64,000 bases of DNA from contig CAJFOS010000010.1 in assembly GCA_904397865.1 (NCBI GenBank), positions 17,997-81,996 of the forward strand. Reading direction: 5' to 3'. Origin of the DNA: Candidatus Allochristensenella caecavium (GTDB lineage: Bacteria > Bacillota > Clostridia > Christensenellales > QAND01). Shown here one piece after another: positions 26,693 to 35,353 of this stretch. Position 1 is the first letter of the stretch. Each line of letters begins with the position of its first letter. A model generated the notes under the pieces. It was not told the DNA's origin. It ran no database searches and saw nothing but the letters and a program-made list of their open reading frames with translations. The translations under genes were made by a program, and so were the position numbers.

Positions 26693-27514
26693 TTGAAATC
26701 CATTGAAGTAAGCGGAAAAAGTGTGGATGAAGCCATTTTCCGCGGATTAGATGAATTGGGCTTATCGATTGACGAAGTGGATATTGAGGTCATCAGCGAA
26801 GGCGGGAAACGTCTGTTTGGCATCGGGTCCAAACAATGTGTCATTCGCCTGACAGAGCGCGACCAGGCCGCCATCGAGCAGGCGCTGGCCGAACAGGCGG
26901 CACAGGAAGCTGCGGAAAAGGCCGAAAAAGAAAAGCGACGGGAGCAACGGGCTGCAGCCCGGGCGGAACGCCCCCGCGAAAACAGGCCCCGGAGAGAACG
27001 GGAACGCCGGCCGCGTGGCAGTATGGAGCGCCACGGCGAAGCGCCCGTACAACAAGACTGGGGCGAACCGTGTGAAGGCGGCGCAGAAGCTGCATTTTTG
27101 CGCGGAGTATTGGAAAACATGGGAATGCAGGCAACCGTGGACTGTTTTTCCGATGGGCAATGCCTATATATGCGCATTTCCGGCCCGTCGATGGGCGTGC
27201 TGATTGGACGCCGGGGCGAAACGCTCAATGCGCTGCAGTATCTAACCAGCCTGGTTGCCAACAAACAGGAGGGCCCTTACCGCCGCGTGGTCGTAGATAC
27301 GGAGGATTACCGGCTTAAGCGTGAAGAAACGCTTAAACGCTTGGCGAAACGAATGGCTGAAGATGTACGGCGTTCCGGTAAATCCATTTCCCTGGAACCG
27401 ATGAACCCCTACGAGCGCCGCGTTTTACATGCCACTTTGCAGGAACACCCTTACGTCACAACGCACAGCGAGGGTGAAGAACCCAATCGCCATGTGGTCA
27501 TCACTCTTAAATAA
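26693..27514 (+). CDS. jag: RNA-binding protein Jag / KhpB
   Basis: 273 aa, TTG start 26693 with GGGAGGG upstream. An N-terminal Jag-N domain (KSIEVSGKSVDEAIFRGLDELG to about 55) is followed by a charged Glu/Arg/Ala-rich linker. Then comes a KH domain with the GRRG loop (ISGPSMGVLIGRRGETLNALQYL, about 160-185). The C-terminal R3H domain has PYERRVLHATLQEH and NRHVVI. In Gram-positives it binds RNA with KhpA and affects cell division or elongation. Last gene of the rpmH block; a terminator follows. Confidence 0.94.
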   Translation: MKSIEVSGKSVDEAIFRGLDELGLSIDEVDIEVISEGGKRLFGIGSKQCVIRLTERDQAAIEQALAEQAAQEAAEKAEKEKRREQRAAARAERPRENRPRRERERRPRGSMERHGEAPVQQDWGEPCEGGAEAAFLRGVLENMGMQATVDCFSDGQCLYMRISGPSMGVLIGRRGETLNALQYLTSLVANKQEGPYRRVVVDTEDYRLKREETLKRLAKRMAEDVRRSGKSISLEPMNPYERRVLHATLQEHPYVTTHSEGEEPNRHVVITLK

Positions 27515-27520
27515 TGCAGA

Positions 27521-27546
27521 GGCCCGGTGTGTACCGGGTCTTTTTG
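27521..27546 (+). terminator. Intrinsic terminator after jag
   Basis: GGCCCGGT pairs with ACCGGGTC (one G-U) and a T tract follows, just after the jag stop and before mnmE. It may separate or attenuate mnmE. Confidence 0.75.
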
Positions 27547-27577
27547 TCGTTATCCTGATAGAAAGGAGCTATGGTTG

Positions 27578-28945
27578 ATGAATGATACCATCTTTGCGCC
27601 CGCCACGCCGCCGGGAATGGGCGGCATAGCCATCATCCGTATCAGCGGGCCCCAGGCATTGGCGGCTATCACGCATTGCTTTGTACCAAAGCGGGGCGGC
27701 ACATTGGTTCCCCGTCGTTTGACCTACGGGACCATTCAAAATGAACAGGGCGAATGGATAGACGAAGCCATGGTGGCTTTTTTACCCGCGCCCCATACAT
27801 ATACCTGTGAAGATGTGGCGGAAATCCAATGCCATGGCAATCCTTCGCTTGTCAATGCAATTCTGTTCATGCTCAGTCAGCTTCCATTGGGCCTGCGGCC
27901 GGCCCAGCCGGGCGAATTTACCCGGCGTGCATTTGAAAACGGACGTCTCGACCTGTCAGAAGCTGAAGCGGTGATGGATATCATCGGCGCACAAGGCACT
28001 GCATCGGCACGTGCTTCGCTGGCACAGCTGCGCGGGGGCATTTCTGCACAGATTCGTCCATGGATTGAACAGCTGACGCAGGCAGTAGCAGCCATCGAGG
28101 CTGGGATTGATTTCCCGGAAGACGATTGGGAAGAAGAAGCGAATGAACAAGGGTTTACACAGATTCAATCTGTCTATTCCGGCATAGACCGGTTGCTTCA
28201 AACATACCGCGGCGGCCGCATTGTGCGCAATGGTCTGCGGTGCGCGATTGTGGGAAAACCGAATGTGGGAAAAAGTTCCTTGTTCAATGCCGCAGCTGGA
28301 TTTGAGCGCGCATTGGTTTCACAGGAAGCTGGCACAACACGCGATGTTGTAGAGGAATGCATCAGCATTGACGGTATTGCCATCCGCCTTTTTGATACGG
28401 CGGGGCTTCGGTTGCAGGCACAGGGGCTGGAACAACGCGGCATGGAACTGGGTAAACAGCAGATTGAAATGGCCGATGTGGCCCTGCTGGTGCTGGATGC
28501 TTCTGCTCCGCTGGATGCAGATGACCGTCTGGCCATGGAGCAGCTGGGCGAAGTGCCCTGTCTCATTGCTTTGAACAAAGGGGATTTGCCGCCGGTACTG
28601 TCCCGTGAGGATGCCTATGCCTTTTATCCGCAAGCCTTGGGGGTGTATTCCTGTTGCGCCGCGGAAGGACAGGGGGTTGTTGAATTGTTTCGCGCGGCCT
28701 TAAAAGCCGTAGGCGCGGAAGAAAGCCAGCAGACCGTATTGACCAACGCCAGGCACGCAGAAGCGCTTACGCGGGCAAAACGGCTGTTATTCAGCGCTTT
28801 GGAAGCCCGACAGGCGGGCGTCCCGCCAGATGTGGCAGCCATGGACGCACGCGAGGCGTTGCAGGCGCTGGGGGAAATTACTGGACAAACGCTGAGCCAG
28901 GAGGTTATCCATACCATTTTCTCCACGTTTTGTGTGGGTAAATAG
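27578..28945 (+). CDS. mnmE: tRNA uridine-5-carboxymethylaminomethyl GTPase
   Basis: 455 aa. With MnmG it modifies U34 in tRNAs reading NNA/NNG codons. The ATG at 27578 follows AAGGAG; a TTG one codon earlier is a possible alternative. N-terminal folate-binding domain (about 1-118), helical domain, and inserted G domain with GKPNVGKSSLFN (about 222-233), AGTTRDVVEE, DTAGLR and NKGD. The terminal FCVGK carries the conserved Cys of the CxGK motif. Confidence 0.96.
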   Translation: MNDTIFAPATPPGMGGIAIIRISGPQALAAITHCFVPKRGGTLVPRRLTYGTIQNEQGEWIDEAMVAFLPAPHTYTCEDVAEIQCHGNPSLVNAILFMLSQLPLGLRPAQPGEFTRRAFENGRLDLSEAEAVMDIIGAQGTASARASLAQLRGGISAQIRPWIEQLTQAVAAIEAGIDFPEDDWEEEANEQGFTQIQSVYSGIDRLLQTYRGGRIVRNGLRCAIVGKPNVGKSSLFNAAAGFERALVSQEAGTTRDVVEECISIDGIAIRLFDTAGLRLQAQGLEQRGMELGKQQIEMADVALLVLDASAPLDADDRLAMEQLGEVPCLIALNKGDLPPVLSREDAYAFYPQALGVYSCCAAEGQGVVELFRAALKAVGAEESQQTVLTNARHAEALTRAKRLLFSALEARQAGVPPDVAAMDAREALQALGEITGQTLSQEVIHTIFSTFCVGK

Positions 28946-28957
28946 GGGGCAGGACAA

Positions 28958-30829
28958 TTGTCGGATAGGATATTTGATGTCATTGTAGTCGGTGCGGGAC
29001 ACGCCGGATGTGAAGCGGCATTGGCCAGTGCGCGTATGGGCTTGCGTACGCTGTGCCTGACGCTGCAGATTGACAGCGTGGCGTATTTGGCCTGCAACCC
29101 TGCAGTGGGCGGCACCAGTAAAGGCCATTTGGTACGCGAAATTGATGCTTTAGGCGGACAGATGGGGCGCACCGCTGACCAAACGCTGTTACAGATGCGC
29201 ATGCTCAATCTGCGCAAGGGGCCTGCCGTCCATTCTTCTCGTGCACAGGTGGACAAGCAGGCATACGCGCAGGCCATGCGTCATGAGCTGGAATCACAGC
29301 CTCTGCTAACGCTTTTGCAGGCCGAAGTGAGCGAGGTGTGCGTGCGCAGCGGCCGTGTATGCGGCGTAAAAACGACCTATGGCCTGACCTATGAAGCTCC
29401 AGCAGTGGTCATTGCTGCGGGCGTATATATGAACAGCCGCATTATCACCGGCGAATATGTACAGCAGACAGGGCCAGCAGGCTTGATGCGCTCCTCCTTC
29501 TTGGGTGAACAGCTTGCTTTCCTTGATATTCCCATGCGCCGGTTTAAAACAGGTACGCCACCCCGCGTGGATGGTAAGACGATTGACCCCGAGGCGATGC
29601 AAATACAGCGTGGTGATGAACCACTGCATCCCTTTTCTTTCTTGACGGATGCAACGGCCTACGATGGATTTGAACAGGATGTGTGTTATCTAACCTATAC
29701 AAATGCGCAGACACATGCCATTTTGCGCGCCAACTTAAGCCGGAGTCCCATGTACGGTGGAGTGATTGAAGGTACAGGCGCACGCTATTGTCCCAGCATT
29801 GAGGATAAGATTGTCCGCTTTGCTGATAAAGACCGGCATCAGCTCTTTATCGAACCGGAAGGCCGGTATACGGATGAACGCTATATTCAAGGATTTTCTA
29901 CATCCATGCCATATGACGTTCAAATTGAAGCGCTGCATACCATCCCGGGCCTGACACATGCACGCATCGTACGTCCGGGCTATGCCATCGAATATGACTG
30001 CATGGATGGTCGCGTATGTACGCTTGGACTGATGGTGCGCCATATTCCTGGTCTTTTCTTTGCCGGACAGGTCGTCGGCTCCAGCGGTTATGAAGAGGCT
30101 GCGGCCCAGGGGTTGGTCGCGGGCATCAACGCTGCGCGGTTTGTTCAGCAAAAAGACCCTCTTATCCTGACCCGGATGGATGGATATATCGGCGTACTGA
30201 TTGACGACCTTGTAACCAAAGGCACACCCGAGCCTTACCGTATGATGACGGCACGGGCGGAGTACCGCCTGCTCTTGCGGCAGGACAACGCCGACTTGCG
30301 CTTGACGCAGTATGGTTATGACGTTGGCTTGGCCAGCGAGGCACGTTACCAGCGGATGCAAGCAAAACGTACAGGGACAGCTTCCCTGCTGGATTATCTC
30401 CGGAAGACGAAACCACCAGCTGCCTGTGTACGGCAGCTAAGCGAGCAGGTGGGGGATTCCCTCTCGGGCGCTACATGGGCAAAACTGTTGGTTCGTCCGC
30501 AACTGGATATCGAACCAATGGCGGCACTGGAACCGCACATCGCGGCCTACGCGCCCGATGTGCGGCAGCAGGCGGAGATTGAAATCAAATATGAAGGATA
30601 TCTGGCGCGGCAACAGCGTGATATTGAACGCCAGGCGCGCATGGAACATCGGCCGCTGCCTGCGGATTTGGATTATGGGCAGATTACAGGCCTTCGTATC
30701 GAAGCCAAACAAAAGTTAAACGCAGCAAAACCTTCTAATTTGGGGCAAGCATCACGTATTTCCGGTGTATCACCGGCCGACATTGCCGTGTTATCGGTGT
30801 ATCTGGAGCGAAAGGAGCAGCAGGCATGA
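28958..30829 (+). CDS. mnmG: tRNA uridine-5-carboxymethylaminomethyl enzyme (FAD subunit)
   Basis: 623 aa, TTG start 28958 with AGGGGGCAGGA upstream. FAD-binding VGAGHAGCEAALASARMG (about 11-28) and the family signatures GPRYCPSIEDK-like GARYCPSIEDK and the QVVGSSGYEEAAAQGLVAG segment. C-terminal helical domain with EIEIKYEGYLARQQ. The partner of MnmE, encoded immediately upstream; rsmG overlaps its stop. Confidence 0.96.
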   Translation: MSDRIFDVIVVGAGHAGCEAALASARMGLRTLCLTLQIDSVAYLACNPAVGGTSKGHLVREIDALGGQMGRTADQTLLQMRMLNLRKGPAVHSSRAQVDKQAYAQAMRHELESQPLLTLLQAEVSEVCVRSGRVCGVKTTYGLTYEAPAVVIAAGVYMNSRIITGEYVQQTGPAGLMRSSFLGEQLAFLDIPMRRFKTGTPPRVDGKTIDPEAMQIQRGDEPLHPFSFLTDATAYDGFEQDVCYLTYTNAQTHAILRANLSRSPMYGGVIEGTGARYCPSIEDKIVRFADKDRHQLFIEPEGRYTDERYIQGFSTSMPYDVQIEALHTIPGLTHARIVRPGYAIEYDCMDGRVCTLGLMVRHIPGLFFAGQVVGSSGYEEAAAQGLVAGINAARFVQQKDPLILTRMDGYIGVLIDDLVTKGTPEPYRMMTARAEYRLLLRQDNADLRLTQYGYDVGLASEARYQRMQAKRTGTASLLDYLRKTKPPAACVRQLSEQVGDSLSGATWAKLLVRPQLDIEPMAALEPHIAAYAPDVRQQAEIEIKYEGYLARQQRDIERQARMEHRPLPADLDYGQITGLRIEAKQKLNAAKPSNLGQASRISGVSPADIAVLSVYLERKEQQA

Positions 30830-31554
30830 CATTTCCTGAACGTTTGGCAGATGGCTTTTTACAGATGGGCTATTCCGTATCCAGCGGACAAATCGAACAA
30901 ATGACGGCATTTTTTTCCCACTTAATTGCTGTCAATCAGCAAATGAACCTGACCGCTGTGGTCTCGGAGCAAGACGCCGTTCCCCGCCATTTTTTGGACA
31001 GCGCCGCTCCGCTTCTCCAAGATTGGCTTAAGCCGGGCATGCGTTGCATCGATGTGGGCGCAGGCGCTGGGTTTCCGGGCATCGTCCTCGCCATTTTACG
31101 GCCGGACTTATCCTTTACCCTGGTGGATTCCCTTCGTAAGCGTGTACAGTTTATGCAGGAAGCCTGTGCGCAGCTGGGCTTGTCCAACGTAACAGCCCTG
31201 CATGGGCGGGCAGAGGAAATCGGGCAGGCACGCACACACCGGGAACAATACGACTGTGTGCTATCAAGGGCGGTAGCGAGCCTGCCTGTGTTGTGCGAAT
31301 ATTGTCTGCCGCTGGCAACGCCTCGAAAAGGTTTTATAATTGCATATAAAGGCCCTTCAGCCAAGGAGGAAAGCCTGCAGGCACGGGAGGCCTGCCGTAT
31401 ACTGGGCGGCTATATGCCGCAGATTTTTCAGGCGCATGTGCCCGGATTGGACCATCAGCTGGTCTATATTCAAAAGATACATCCAACACCACAAAAGTTC
31501 CCACGCAAGGCAGGTACTCCTGCAAAAGACCCCCTGCTAAAGTCTATAAAGTAA
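30826..31554 (+). CDS. rsmG: 16S rRNA (guanine527-N7)-methyltransferase
   Basis: 242 aa Rossmann methyltransferase that modifies G527 of 16S rRNA. ATG 30826 overlaps the mnmG stop (ATGA). SAM-binding CIDVGAGAGFPGIVLAI (about 70-86), preceded by the family segment NLTAVVSEQDAVPRHFLDSA. LSRAVASLPVL and FIIAYKGP complete the pattern. C-terminal tail is slightly longer than usual (ends in Lys-rich KSIK). Confidence 0.95.
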   Translation: MTFPERLADGFLQMGYSVSSGQIEQMTAFFSHLIAVNQQMNLTAVVSEQDAVPRHFLDSAAPLLQDWLKPGMRCIDVGAGAGFPGIVLAILRPDLSFTLVDSLRKRVQFMQEACAQLGLSNVTALHGRAEEIGQARTHREQYDCVLSRAVASLPVLCEYCLPLATPRKGFIIAYKGPSAKEESLQAREACRILGGYMPQIFQAHVPGLDHQLVYIQKIHPTPQKFPRKAGTPAKDPLLKSIK

Positions 31555-31569
31555 GCAACTTTTCCCAAA

Positions 31570-31603
31570 GGGTGCAGTTTGACACAATTGCGCCCTCTTT
31601 TTT
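31570..31603 (+). terminator. Intrinsic terminator after rsmG
   Basis: GGGTGCA (31570-31576) pairs with TGCGCCC (31589-31595; one G-U), followed by a T-rich tract. It closes the mnmE-mnmG-rsmG unit. Confidence 0.75.
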
Positions 31604-31876
31604 CATTTTCTGGGCAATTTAAGAGAGGATAAAACCCAAGTTTTTCATAAAAATCCTTTTTTTCTTGTGTGAAAATCCCTTTTTATATGTTTGTATACAC
31701 AATTTATAGTGGTCAATCCTTTTTTATGAAGGACATTTTTTTGTCGAATTCTCATCAATTTCTATACTAATTTTGTCGTTTTTCCACTAGTTTTGCGTTT
31801 GGGAAGGTTGCGCGGGAAATATTGGCGAATATGTGTTATGTAATAGTTGTTACACACAACGGAGGGAGCGACTTAC
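31604..31876. other. AT-rich intergenic region upstream of noc
   Basis: About 270 bases visibly richer in A and T than the neighbours, with many T and A runs and no open frame of note. It contains near matches to the DnaA-box consensus TTATNCACA: GTATACACA (31693-31701), TTTTCCACT (31780-31788) and TTACACACA (31850-31858), each one or two bases off. It also holds the noc promoter at 31741-31768. An origin function is possible but unproven. Confidence 0.5.
31741..31768 (+). promoter_or_regulatory. Putative promoter for noc
   Basis: TTGTCG (31741-31746), 16-base spacer, TATACT (31763-31768), about 110 bases before the noc ATG. Confidence 0.55.
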
Positions 31877-32725
31877 ATGTTGTCAAAACCAGTATTTGAA
31901 GTTCTTGAGTCCAATCGCCAAGTAGAATCCATTCCCGTACAGATGATTCGTCCAAACCCTTATCAGCCACGGCGCAGCTTTTCCGAACAAAGCATCGACG
32001 AACTGTCCCGTTCCATCCGCCGTTATGGGCTGATGCAACCCATCGTGGTGCGTAAGATTGGGCCAGAGCAATACGAGCTTATTGCTGGTGAGCGCCGCCT
32101 TCGTGCATGTAAACGGGCAGGGCTGACACGCGTCGATGCCCTGGTGCAAATTGCCGGTGAACAGGAAAGTGCAGTACTTGCCCTGATTGAAAATTTACAA
32201 CGCGAAAATCTGCATTTCTTCGATGAAGCGGAGGCTTTCCGCAACCTGCTGCTGGAACATGGACTAACGCAGGAAGAGCTCGCCCGGCGGATTGGCAAAA
32301 ACCAGAGCACGGTAGCCAACAAGCTGCGTATTTTAAAAATGGCCCCGCAGGTACGGGATGCTATCTATGCAGCTCGGTTGAGCGAACGCCATGCACGCAC
32401 TTTGCTTCGAATTCCTGAACCACAGATGCAGCTGGAACTCATTAATATCATCCATCAGGAGGCGCTATCGGTTAAAGCGACGGAAGAATTGGTGGAAGCG
32501 CGATTGGACAAGCTTTATCGCGAAACGGAAGAAGCGCCACGCAAGCGGATAAGCGGCTTTGTACGGGATGGTCGGTTGTTGTTGAACAGCATCCGCAAGC
32601 TGGTGGAACAAAGTACACAGAACGGTTTGTCAGCAGATTGCCGCGTGCAGGATGAAAACGACTATTGCATAGTGACGGTACGTATTCCAAAACGAGTAGT
32701 GGACAAGCAGCCATCGGCCCTCTAA
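31877..32725 (+). CDS. noc: Nucleoid occlusion protein, ParB family
   Basis: 282 aa. Start ATG 31877 with GGAGGGAG upstream. ParB-type N-terminus: IPVQMIRPNPYQPRRSFSEQ then LSRSIRRYGLMQPIVVR and ELIAGERRLRACKRAG (CTP-binding ParB domain); GERR motif near 75. Helix-turn-helix: TQEELARRIGKNQSTVANKLRIL (about 138-160). A C-terminal dimerisation domain follows. Position between rsmG and parA, as in Bacillus, supports Noc rather than a second ParB. Noc links DNA near the origin to the membrane and blocks septation over the nucleoid. Confidence 0.88.
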   Translation: MLSKPVFEVLESNRQVESIPVQMIRPNPYQPRRSFSEQSIDELSRSIRRYGLMQPIVVRKIGPEQYELIAGERRLRACKRAGLTRVDALVQIAGEQESAVLALIENLQRENLHFFDEAEAFRNLLLEHGLTQEELARRIGKNQSTVANKLRILKMAPQVRDAIYAARLSERHARTLLRIPEPQMQLELINIIHQEALSVKATEELVEARLDKLYRETEEAPRKRISGFVRDGRLLLNSIRKLVEQSTQNGLSADCRVQDENDYCIVTVRIPKRVVDKQPSAL

Positions 32726-32743
32726 AAGCCGTCCTTATCTCTG

Positions 32744-32787
32744 AAAGAAAGGGGGGATGTTTCACGTGAAACATCCCCCCTTTCTTT
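32744..32787. repeat. 44-bp perfect palindrome centred on parS
   Basis: The parS core is extended on both sides by exact inverted sequence: AAAGAAAGGGGGGA on the left and TCCCCCCTTTCTTT on the right. The whole 44 bp is a perfect palindrome starting 18 bases after the noc stop. It could double as the noc terminator, although its T tract is interrupted. Confidence 0.9.
32758..32773. promoter_or_regulatory. parS centromere site 1
   Basis: Exact TGTTTCACGTGAAACA, the 16-bp consensus bound by chromosomal ParB (Spo0J). It sits between noc and parA, next to its own partition genes. Confidence 0.97.
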
Positions 32788-32805
32788 GGAGAGAGGCATA
32801 CAGCC

Positions 32806-32821
32806 TGTTTCACGTGAAACA
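32806..32821. promoter_or_regulatory. parS centromere site 2
   Basis: A second exact TGTTTCACGTGAAACA, 48 bp centre-to-centre from the first. Together they form a ParB loading platform that marks the origin region. It ends 29 bases upstream of the -35 box of parA, so ParB binding or spreading may also affect parAB expression. Confidence 0.97.
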
Positions 32822-32850
32822 AAAGCCAAGGTCTTCTTTCGCTCCGTGGT

Positions 32851-32879
32851 TTACAAAGGCAGGACAAAACAGGTATAAT
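32851..32879 (+). promoter_or_regulatory. Promoter for parA-parB
   Basis: TTACAA (32851-32856), 17-base spacer, TATAAT (32874-32879), about 40 bases before the parA TTG and immediately after parS site 2. Confidence 0.75.
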
Positions 32880-32919
32880 ACTTACAGATTTCGACAACTC
32901 GGATGCAGGGGGTGCTCCT

Positions 32920-33693
32920 TTGGCTAAGATTATCGCAGTCGCCAACCAGAAAGGCGGCGTCGGTAAAACGACAACAAATGTGAATCTTAGCGCTTGTCTG
33001 GCACGGCTGGGCAAGCGCGTTTTAACGGTGGATATCGACCCGCAGGGCAATACAACCAGCGGCTTGGGTATTGAAAAAGAAACCCTGGTCTGCTCAGTCT
33101 ATGAAGTGTTGATTAACAATGAACCTGTAGAAACAGCTATTTTGCCTACGCAAGTGGAGGGGCTGGACTTGTTGCCCAGCAACATTCAACTGGTGGGGGC
33201 CGAAATTGAGATGACGAGCATGATTGCGCGCGAACACATCCTAAAGGGCGTACTGGACCCCTTGCGCGATATATATGATTTCATCCTCATTGATTGCCCG
33301 CCTTCGCTTGGGCTGCTGACCCTGAATGCACTGACCGCAGCGGATAAGGTGTTGGTTCCCATCCAATGTGAATTCTTTGCACTGGAAGGTCTGAGCCAGC
33401 TTGTCAACACGGTGGGGCTCGTTTCGCGTCGCCTGAATCCCACGCTGGCGATGGAGGGGGTAGTGTTGACGATGTACGACCCGCGTACCAACCTATCGCA
33501 ACAGGTTGTACAGGAGGTCAAACAGTATTTTGATAACAAAGTCTATGATACGATGATTCCGCGCAACGTTCGATTGGGCGAAGCGCCGAGCTTTGGATTG
33601 CCGATTATTATGTATGACCCCTCCTGTTCAGGGGCGCGGGCATATATGCAATTGGCGCAAGAAGTCATTGACGCAAATGGAGAGGTGGAATGA
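32920..33693 (+). CDS. parA: Chromosome partitioning ATPase ParA/Soj
   Basis: 257 aa, TTG start 32920 with AGGGGGTG upstream. Deviant Walker A QKGGVGKTTT (10-19), Walker A' DIDPQGNTTSGLG (about 43-55) and Walker B FILIDCPPSLG (about 121-131). No N-terminal DNA-binding extension, so chromosomal (Soj-type) rather than plasmid ParA Ia. It works with ParB at parS in origin segregation and, in Bacillus, in DnaA regulation. Its stop overlaps the parB start. Confidence 0.97.
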   Translation: MAKIIAVANQKGGVGKTTTNVNLSACLARLGKRVLTVDIDPQGNTTSGLGIEKETLVCSVYEVLINNEPVETAILPTQVEGLDLLPSNIQLVGAEIEMTSMIAREHILKGVLDPLRDIYDFILIDCPPSLGLLTLNALTAADKVLVPIQCEFFALEGLSQLVNTVGLVSRRLNPTLAMEGVVLTMYDPRTNLSQQVVQEVKQYFDNKVYDTMIPRNVRLGEAPSFGLPIIMYDPSCSGARAYMQLAQEVIDANGEVE

Positions 33694-34580
33694 CAATGGC
33701 GGCAAATGGAAATCGGCGGTTGGGAAAAGGATTGGAAGCATTGTTAGGAGATGCTGCGGCTGCACCGGTGCCGGAAATCCCGCGCGGCGCACATGTGATG
33801 GAGATTGAAATCAACCGGCTTGACCCAAACCCACATCAGCCACGGCAGGAATTCGATGATGCCGCACTGCAGGAATTGGCAGAGAGCATCGCTGTACACG
33901 GAATCATTCAGCCCATTTTGGTTGCACGTGGCACGGGCGGTCGTTACACCATCATCGCTGGCGAACGACGCTGGCGGGCAGCACGCAAGTGCGGCCTTCC
34001 AACCGTCCCTGCTATTTTAAAAGAAATGGATGACCAGGCGTTGATGGAAGTAGCGCTAATTGAAAACCTACAACGTGCGGACTTGAATCCTGTCGAAGAG
34101 GCAGAGGCCGTTCGCCTGCTGATGGACGCCTATGGTATGACGCAGGAAGAAGTGGCCGCCCGTGTGGGGAAATCCCGGCCTGCGGTAGCCAACGCGCTGC
34201 GCATTTTGGCACTGACGCCCGAAGTGCTGGAGATGGTCCGTGACGGACGGCTATCCAGCGGACATGGACGAGCCATCTTGACAGCGGGAGAAGCCAGCGT
34301 TCAGCTGAAATTAGCGCAAGAAGTTTTGCAGAAGGGACTCAGCGTCCGGCAGACAGAAAAACTGGCGCAACAGTATAAGGACGCAAAGGGCAAGGAGGCC
34401 AAAAAACCTGCCGAACGGGATGCCGACCTTGTATCAGCGGAAAATACGCTGCGCCGAGCGCTGGGGACAAAGGTCGCAGTCAGCGGAACGCTGGAACGCG
34501 GACGCATCACCATCGAATACTTCAACCGGGCTGATTTGGAACGCATTTACGAACGCCTGGGCGGCGAAGATGAACAATAA
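33690..34580 (+). CDS. parB: Chromosome partitioning protein ParB/Spo0J
   Basis: 296 aa CTP-dependent DNA clamp that loads at parS. ATG 33690 overlaps the parA stop (ATGA); a second ATG two codons later (33696) is better spaced from GGAGAGG and may be the real start. NRRLGKGLEALLG at the N-terminus is the segment that stimulates ParA. ParB domain: INRLDPNPHQPRQEF, GIIQPILVARG, IIAGERRWRAARKCG. HTH: TQEEVAARVGKSRPAVANALRIL. C-terminal dimer domain ends at residue 296. A terminator follows. Confidence 0.97.
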   Translation: MTMAANGNRRLGKGLEALLGDAAAAPVPEIPRGAHVMEIEINRLDPNPHQPRQEFDDAALQELAESIAVHGIIQPILVARGTGGRYTIIAGERRWRAARKCGLPTVPAILKEMDDQALMEVALIENLQRADLNPVEEAEAVRLLMDAYGMTQEEVAARVGKSRPAVANALRILALTPEVLEMVRDGRLSSGHGRAILTAGEASVQLKLAQEVLQKGLSVRQTEKLAQQYKDAKGKEAKKPAERDADLVSAENTLRRALGTKVAVSGTLERGRITIEYFNRADLERIYERLGGEDEQ

Positions 34581-34614
34581 AAAAGAGACGACCGATATCG
34601 GTCGTCTCTTTTTG
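34581..34614. terminator. Bidirectional intrinsic terminator
   Basis: AAAAGAGACGACCGAT joined directly to its exact complement makes a 32-bp perfect palindrome with flanking A and T tracts, between convergent parB and the CvpA-family gene. Confidence 0.88.
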
Positions 34615-34621
34615 TTGCGCT

Positions 34622-35335
34622 TCACCAAACTGAGCCACTCATGAGCAAAAGAATGAAGTTTGACTGGTAGAAGAAGTTGCAGAGCGGAGACTGTGTCACC
34701 ATCTGTGTAATGGCGGGCACATTGAAAATGCTCAAGGCGATGGGCAGCAGCGCTACCAACACATAACAGGTAAAGACACCGCGCAATAAACCCATAACGC
34801 CACCCAGCAGCGTATCGTAATGCTTGAGTACCGGGAAATGATGCACCGCATCCGTGGCATTGATTATTACGCCCAGTAATACACGCGCCAGAATAAACAC
34901 AGCAATGAATGCCAGGATATTCAGCGTGGCATATGCAACTGTATAATCAAAATATTCGCCGACGGTTGTCAAGCCGCGAGAGGCAAACTTTTCCGAGACG
35001 ATATTCTGTTTAACCAGGTTATTGAACGGCGAAACCAGATTGCTGGAATTGACAAGTTCGTTCAGCGTATCGGCTGAAAGGTCTTTGACGGGCAAATACA
35101 CTTGTTCGACAGAGACTAGGTTAAGCTTTGCAGCGCCTTCAGTATAGTTAATCAGCGTCTGAATTATGCCTTGGCCGCTGAATATCCAGGCAACCAGAGG
35201 ATGTAGAATATAGGCAATCACCCACGAGATAAAGAAGCTGCCCGTTTTAAAGGCGGAAACCAGAAAGCCGCGATACGCACCAAAAAGAATACAGACAGCG
35301 ATAATAATAACCAACGCGATATCAAAAATACTCAT
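34622..35335 (-). CDS. CvpA-family membrane protein
   Basis: 237 aa with four or five hydrophobic segments: at the N-terminus MSIFDIALVIIIAVCILFGAYRGFL, then FFISWVIAYILHPLVAWIF, and two more near 140-160 and 175-205, with a long extracellular loop between. The GAYRGF signature is typical of the CvpA family, named for colicin V production but of general unknown role. It lies 18 bases downstream of the DUF5711 gene and likely shares its transcript. Confidence 0.8.
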   Translation of the reverse strand: MSIFDIALVIIIAVCILFGAYRGFLVSAFKTGSFFISWVIAYILHPLVAWIFSGQGIIQTLINYTEGAAKLNLVSVEQVYLPVKDLSADTLNELVNSSNLVSPFNNLVKQNIVSEKFASRGLTTVGEYFDYTVAYATLNILAFIAVFILARVLLGVIINATDAVHHFPVLKHYDTLLGGVMGLLRGVFTCYVLVALLPIALSIFNVPAITQMVTQSPLCNFFYQSNFILLLMSGSVW

Positions 35336-35353
35336 TGCTCACCTCCTAGTACA

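Noticed and set aside
31805..31820. Noc-binding-site half GCGCGGGAAATA
   Set aside because: Only half of the ATTTCCCGGGAAAT site is present; the left half does not match.
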